Assembly: GCF_900106745.1 (NCBI RefSeq)
Contig: NZ_FNNV01000013.1
Location: forward strand, 159,081 to 223,080
Direction: 5' to 3'
DNA length: 64,000 bases
Source: Paenibacillus sp. CF384
Lineage (GTDB): Bacteria > Bacillota > Bacilli > Paenibacillales > Paenibacillaceae
Below are positions 60,176-64,000 of this stretch, one piece after another (position 1 is the stretch's first letter; each line of letters begins with the position of its first letter). The position numbers were made by a program, and so were the translations under genes. Under the pieces are notes generated by a model that worked only from the letters and a program-made list of their open reading frames with translations, made no database searches and was not told where the DNA came from.

Positions 60176-61426
60176 GTGACCACAAAAACATCCCCCCGCT
60201 TTACGGGGAAAAGAAATCGTCTAGATAAACCGGAGCTTCTTGCCCCGGCGGGTAATTTGGAGAAACTAAAGTTTGCGGTCCATTACGGCGCAGATGCGGT
60301 CTATATTGGCGGGCAGAAGTACGGCCTTCGTTCCAATGCCGATAACTTCACCTTTGCTGAGATGAAGGAAGGCGTGGAGTTCGCGGAACGTTATGGCGCC
60401 AAAGTATTTGTTGCAACCAACATTTATGCCCATAATGAAGATATTGGCGGCCTGGAAGAGTACTTGCGTGAACTCGAAGCGGCCGGCATTGCGGCGATTA
60501 TTGCTGCTGATCCGATCATTATCGAGACGGCGCAGCGAGTAGCTCCTAAGCTCGAGGTTCACTTGAGCACGCAGCAGTCGACGCTGAACTGGCAGGCTGT
60601 ACAGTTCTGGAAAGAAGAGGGATTGCCGCGCGTAGTGTTAGGCCGCGAGACGAGCCTCGAAGAAATTTCTCAAATTAAAGCGCATGTCGATATCGAGATC
60701 GAAGCGTTCATTCATGGCGCAATGTGTTCTTCCTTCTCAGGTCGCTGCGTGCTTTCGAACCATTTCACGGATCGCGATTCAAACCGTGGAGGCTGCTGCC
60801 AGTCTTGCCGCTGGAAGTATGATATCTACGAAGATGACCTGCAAATGGTCGGTCCTGAAGCGGATAAATTTACGATGGGCTCCAAAGATCTATGCATGAT
60901 CGAGCATATTCCTGACTTAATCGATGTTGGCGTGGACAGCTTTAAGATCGAAGGTCGGATGAAGAGCTTGCATTACGTAGCTACAGTCGTGAATGCTTAT
61001 CGTCAAGCGATCGATTCCTATATGGCGGATCCGGACAATTATGAGCTGAAACAAGTGTGGCAGGATGACATTCAGAAGGCTGCTAACCGTCCGGTTAATA
61101 CGGGGTTCTTCTACGATACTCCGGGGCCAGAGGACCATATCTACGGGCCGGAAGATAAAGCTGCTCCTTATGATTTTGCTGGTGTTGTTATCTCTTACGA
61201 TGAGACAACCGGACTTGCTGTTGTTCAGCAGCGGAATCATTTCAAGCCGGGTCAAGTCGTGGAATTCTTCGGACCTAACGGTACCTTCTTCACACAAACT
61301 GTCGGCGAAATCATGGACGAGAGCGGTAATGTACTGGACGCCGCAAGACATCCACTGCAGCACGTTGTCCTAAAGACGGAGCACCCGGTAAAAGCGATGG
61401 ATATGATGCGTAAACGTATCCGTTAA
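60176..61426 (+). CDS. yrrO: U32-family protein, YrrO/TrhP2-like (prephenate-dependent tRNA hydroxylation)
   Basis: A 416-residue U32 protein with LDKPELLAPAGNLEKLKFAV, YGADAVYIGGQKYG and the cysteine motif CSSFSGRCVLSNHFTDRDSNRGGCCQSCRW, quoted in part. These cysteines probably bind an iron-sulfur cluster. A C-terminal beta domain spans about residues 330-416. GTG at 60176 was chosen because GGAGGTG lies six bases upstream; GTGs at 60161 and 60167 and TTG 60143 are alternatives. It works with the preceding gene in tRNA wobble hydroxylation, by analogy with Bacillus. Confidence 0.9.
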   Translation: MTTKTSPRFTGKRNRLDKPELLAPAGNLEKLKFAVHYGADAVYIGGQKYGLRSNADNFTFAEMKEGVEFAERYGAKVFVATNIYAHNEDIGGLEEYLRELEAAGIAAIIAADPIIIETAQRVAPKLEVHLSTQQSTLNWQAVQFWKEEGLPRVVLGRETSLEEISQIKAHVDIEIEAFIHGAMCSSFSGRCVLSNHFTDRDSNRGGCCQSCRWKYDIYEDDLQMVGPEADKFTMGSKDLCMIEHIPDLIDVGVDSFKIEGRMKSLHYVATVVNAYRQAIDSYMADPDNYELKQVWQDDIQKAANRPVNTGFFYDTPGPEDHIYGPEDKAAPYDFAGVVISYDETTGLAVVQQRNHFKPGQVVEFFGPNGTFFTQTVGEIMDESGNVLDAARHPLQHVVLKTEHPVKAMDMMRKRIR

Positions 61427-61442
61427 TAAGTATTTAGACCCA

Positions 61443-61482
61443 AATAATCTCAATCGAGCGATCGATTGGGATTATTTTTTTT
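61443..61482 (+). terminator. Terminator after the U32 pair
   Basis: AATAATCTCAATCG/CGATTGGGATTATT pair around AGCGAT and are followed by TTTTTT. It ends the alaS-to-yrrO region. Confidence 0.93.
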
Positions 61483-61504
61483 GAGAAAATATTCCCTAAT
61501 TCCC

Positions 61505-61532
61505 TAACATTACGGTGATGTTAAGCCGATAT
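61505..61532 (+). promoter_or_regulatory. Probable sigma-D (flagellar) promoter for the chemoreceptor gene
   Basis: GCCGATAT at 61525-61532 is a near-perfect sigma-D -10 element, with TAAC 16 bases upstream at 61505-61508 in place of TAAA. It lies 145 bases before the GTG of the chemoreceptor gene, a class normally under motility control. Confidence 0.65.
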
Positions 61533-61676
61533 TAAGGATATTGCGTGTATTTTGTCGATCCATGGATTAACGTGACGTAGGCATTTAGCATCTAGTGTAA
61601 GTCAACAGACACATACCCACACAAATGCACCAGCTCCACACACGGAAATTATCCTCAGATTAGGTGGTGTCATGAA

Positions 61677-63818
61677 GTGAAATTGAAGTTGAACTCGAAG
61701 AAAGACAAGCTGCAAACAGAAGGTGAAGGTAGCGGGGCGAATGTGAAAGCCTTATATTCTTCCTCCATAAATGGGATCAAGAATGTCAAGCTGACGAATC
61801 CCATAAAGTCAGTCGGCCTCATGTTATTCCTAATTATCTTCAGCGCTATTCTTGTCTGCGTACTGGTAGTCGGATTATTCTCCTACTCGACCTCCAAGAG
61901 CATCATTAAGAAGAAAGTTGCGGATTCCAGCGCGGTGGCGATTGCACAATCCAAAGGCAAACTCGATTTGATGTTCAAGAACTATGAAGCTCTGTCGATG
62001 CAAATTCTGCTCGATAAGACAGTTCAGGATAATCTAACAAAATACGATCAAACGACGGATGACTACGAGCGTTTCGATGTCATGAAGAAGTTAAGCGACT
62101 CCATTCAATCCTACATACTCGGCAACTCTACCATTGTCGGAGCTGCAATTATCCCTATGAGCGGTGATTCGGCATCTGTAACTGTCGGCTCTTCAAGCAT
62201 TAGTACGGAAGATGCGAAGGATACGGCGTGGATGAAGACAATCGCAGACGGCGGCGGTAAGTTGATGTGGCTGCCCGCTCAAGTGAAAGGCTACAGCGGC
62301 AGTGCGTCTGAGCCAACCATTGCGATGGGTCGCGTTATGAAGAACACGGTAACGAATGAAGGCAAATTCATCATGATCGTTGAGATCTATTTGAAAGAGT
62401 TCTCCAAGCAGCTTGAAGATCTGAAGCTTGGAGACAATAGCGATATTACGATTGTTGATGAGGCGAATAATTTAGTATTCACCAAAGATATTGCACAAAT
62501 CGGGAAACCATCCCCGATTACACTTTCTTCCAAAGAGAAGTCAGGATCAACAACCGAGACAATCGCAGGCGGTGAAGAAGTTCTTGCCATCTACAACCAA
62601 TTCGCAACGGTGGATTGGAAGCTGGTCGGATCGGTTCCGGTAGATGAACTTGTCAAGGATGCGAAGCAAATTCGCAATGCAACTTATATTATTGCGGGTA
62701 TCGCAGCGTTGCTGGCCATCGGTATCGGATTGCTCGTCATTCGCATGGTTGCCTTGCCGCTTGTTAGCTTGCGCAATCTGATGAACGAAGGCGAACGCGG
62801 CAACCTGACTGTACGTTCGACGATTAATAAGAAAGACGAAATCGGTCAGCTTGCGCAAAGCTTCAACCAGATGATGACGCAAATTACCGTGCTCGTCGCC
62901 CAAACGAATCAATCTGCGTCAGATGTACTGGCGACAGCCGGTGAGCTGTCCGATGCTTCGAAGAAAACGGCCGTATCTGCACGTGAAATTGCCGTTGCTA
63001 CGGAAGAAATTGCTAACGGTGCAACGAGCCTTGCCATGGAAGCGGAGAAAGGCAGTGACCTCACTTCCGAGATCAGTCAGCAGATGCAGCAGGTCATGAA
63101 TGCTAATCAAGATATGGGCCAAGCAGCGAGCGAAGTGGAGAAAGCCAGCCGCCAAGGTACAGCCTACATGAACAGCTTGATCGAGAAAACAGGAATGACA
63201 GAAGAAATGACGCGTTCAATGGTGGAGAAGGTTGATCGTCTCAAAGAAAGCACGCGTTCCATCCGTAAAATTCTAGATGTACTCAATAATATGACGAAAC
63301 AAACAAACATTTTGTCTCTGAATGCAACAATTGAGGCTGCTCGTGCCGGCGCGGCCGGAAAAGGTTTCATGGTTGTAGCGGATGAAATTCGTAAATTGGC
63401 GGATCAATCCCGTCAGTCCATCGATGTCGTTGGTCAGATTACGGAGACCATCCAGAAGGAAATCGATGAAACCGTCCACGTCTTGTCTGATGCGTATCCG
63501 ATTTTCCAAGAGCAAATTCAATCGGTGAAAGAGGCAAATCAAATTTTCTTGACCGTTCAAGGTCAAATGGGCGATTTTGTTGGCAGCCTAAGCTCGGTTA
63601 CGGATTCTATCAGCATGCTGGAGCGTTCACAAGTAGTCCTTTCGGAAGCGATGGGGAATGTCAGCGCAGTAGCCGAAGAGTCGTCCGCTACTTCAGAAGA
63701 AGTGGCGTCGCTGAGCAATGAGCAGAACAGTATCAGCGAAGGGCTTGTCCGATTGTCCGATAAACTTGAGACGGTATCAACAGGTCTTAAAGAAACGCTT
63801 AGTCGTTTCCGCACGTAA
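61677..63818 (+). CDS. Methyl-accepting chemotaxis protein with dCache-type sensor
   Basis: A 713-residue transmembrane chemoreceptor. TM1 lies at about residues 44-64 and an extracellular sensing domain at about 65-330. TM2 follows near 333-354 ([20 protein letters not shown]), then a HAMP domain ([16 protein letters not shown]). The coiled-coil signalling domain carries the conserved hairpin tip region [19 protein letters not shown]. The sensing domain has double-Cache features; its ligand is unknown. The start is GTG at 61677 after AGGTGGTG. The 61.5 kb sigma-D-like promoter fits motility regulation. Nothing else of the chemotaxis system is nearby. Confidence 0.93.
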   Translation: MKLKLNSKKDKLQTEGEGSGANVKALYSSSINGIKNVKLTNPIKSVGLMLFLIIFSAILVCVLVVGLFSYSTSKSIIKKKVADSSAVAIAQSKGKLDLMFKNYEALSMQILLDKTVQDNLTKYDQTTDDYERFDVMKKLSDSIQSYILGNSTIVGAAIIPMSGDSASVTVGSSSISTEDAKDTAWMKTIADGGGKLMWLPAQVKGYSGSASEPTIAMGRVMKNTVTNEGKFIMIVEIYLKEFSKQLEDLKLGDNSDITIVDEANNLVFTKDIAQIGKPSPITLSSKEKSGSTTETIAGGEEVLAIYNQFATVDWKLVGSVPVDELVKDAKQIRNATYIIAGIAALLAIGIGLLVIRMVALPLVSLRNLMNEGERGNLTVRSTINKKDEIGQLAQSFNQMMTQITVLVAQTNQSASDVLATAGELSDASKKTAVSAREIAVATEEIANGATSLAMEAEKGSDLTSEISQQMQQVMNANQDMGQAASEVEKASRQGTAYMNSLIEKTGMTEEMTRSMVEKVDRLKESTRSIRKILDVLNNMTKQTNILSLNATIEAARAGAAGKGFMVVADEIRKLADQSRQSIDVVGQITETIQKEIDETVHVLSDAYPIFQEQIQSVKEANQIFLTVQGQMGDFVGSLSSVTDSISMLERSQVVLSEAMGNVSAVAEESSATSEEVASLSNEQNSISEGLVRLSDKLETVSTGLKETLSRFRT

Positions 63819-63827
63819 GGAAAGAGC

Positions 63828-63857
63828 AAAGGCTGACATCATTGATGTCAGCCTTTT
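63828..63857 (+). terminator. Terminator after the chemoreceptor gene
   Basis: AAAGGCTGACATC/GATGTCAGCCTTT forms a 13-base stem with an ATT loop and a T tail. Confidence 0.93.
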
Positions 63858-63873
63858 GTATGGGCAGAACAAG

Positions 63874-63904
63874 AAAGAGGCGGGGATTGCATCCCCGCCT
63901 CTTT
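63874..63904. terminator. Second hairpin terminator (symmetrical)
   Basis: AAAGAGGCGGGGAT/ATCCCCGCCTCTTT form a perfect 14-base stem around TGC, with A and T ends, and can act on either strand. Confidence 0.85.
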
Positions 63905-63914
63905 CAGAATGTCG

Positions 63915-63950
63915 AGAAACCCAACGTTTTTTTTCAAACGTTGGGTTTCT
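63915..63950. terminator. Third hairpin terminator at the window edge
   Basis: AGAAACCCAACGTTT/AAACGTTGGGTTTCT form a perfect 15-base stem around six bases. The remaining 50 bases to the end of the window show nothing I can name. Confidence 0.8.
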
Positions 63951-64000
63951 CTTTGGTTTTAGGGTTGGTTTGTGGAGGTCGAAGGGCGTTAAGCCTCCTT

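Overview
The window is a 64 kb piece of chromosome from an endospore-forming Firmicute, most likely Paenibacillus or a close relative such as Cohnella. Three things point there. The gene order follows the Bacillus subtilis minD-spoIVFAB-rplU-prp-rpmA-obg and safA-bofC-ruvAB-queA-tgt-yajC-spoVB-secDF-recJ-apt-relA-hisS-aspS-cymR-alaS-mltG regions. Base composition is roughly balanced (estimated by eye, not computed). Several features differ from Bacillus: a RuvC resolvase, an RNase G, separate secD and secF, and a membrane-anchored Spo0B. This is almost entirely core genome. I see no prophage, insertion sequence, CRISPR array, tRNA or rRNA gene.

Layout. 1-4.6 kb: end of minD, a rodA/ftsW-type gene, the spoIVFA-spoIVFB sigma-K checkpoint pair and a short RNase G. 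4.65-5.84 kb: L21 leader, rplU, prp and rpmA, ending at a terminator. 5.9-8.1 kb: spo0B-like and obg. 8.1-13 kb: pheB, hom, thrC, thrB and pheA (threonine and phenylalanine synthesis), ending at a strong terminator. 13-15.6 kb: a repeat-rich LysM spore-coat protein and bofC. 15.7-23.2 kb: ruvC-ruvA-ruvB, a DCC thiol protein, a SpoIID-like protein, queA, tgt and yajC. 23.3-28.3 kb: two YetF-type (DUF421) genes on the plus strand interleaved with minus-strand PAP2, YrzE-like and spoVB genes. 28.4-38.2 kb: comN, secD, secF, a metal-site-degenerate CDF protein, recJ, apt, relA and dtd. 38.2-38.9 kb: a non-coding block packed with short hairpins and repeats. 38.95-44 kb: a T-box leader, hisS, aspS, tcdA and a YdeI-like gene. 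44-48.5 kb: mntH, rarA and a CNNM/CorC-type protein. 48.6-53.5 kb: mnmA divergent from cymR-iscS-PRC-small zinc-ribbon protein, then an AI-2E family permease. 53.6-61.5 kb: a second T-box leader, alaS, ireB-like, ruvX, two DUF1292 genes, mltG and two U32 genes. 61.5-64 kb: a chemotaxis receptor behind a probable sigma-D promoter, followed by three consecutive hairpin terminators.

How the genes fit together. Sporulation functions recur throughout: SpoIVFA/SpoIVFB/BofC for pro-sigma-K control, Spo0B for the phosphorelay, a SafA-like coat scaffold, SpoVB, and a SpoIID-like amidase. A second theme is translation and tRNA biology: L21/L27 with the Prp protease that trims L27, Obg, QueA/Tgt, Apt/RelA/Dtd, HisRS/AspRS/AlaRS, TcdA, MnmA with a cysteine desulfurase, and the U32 pair linked to tRNA wobble-uridine hydroxylation. 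DNA repair and replication-fork functions (RuvABC, RecJ, RarA, RuvX) are interspersed.

The least explained parts are the 38.36-38.90 kb hairpin and repeat block, a possible short transcript just upstream of it, the CDF-like protein that has lost most of its metal ligands, and the RNase G that ends just before the usual zinc-link. I did not find a convincing new multi-gene system.
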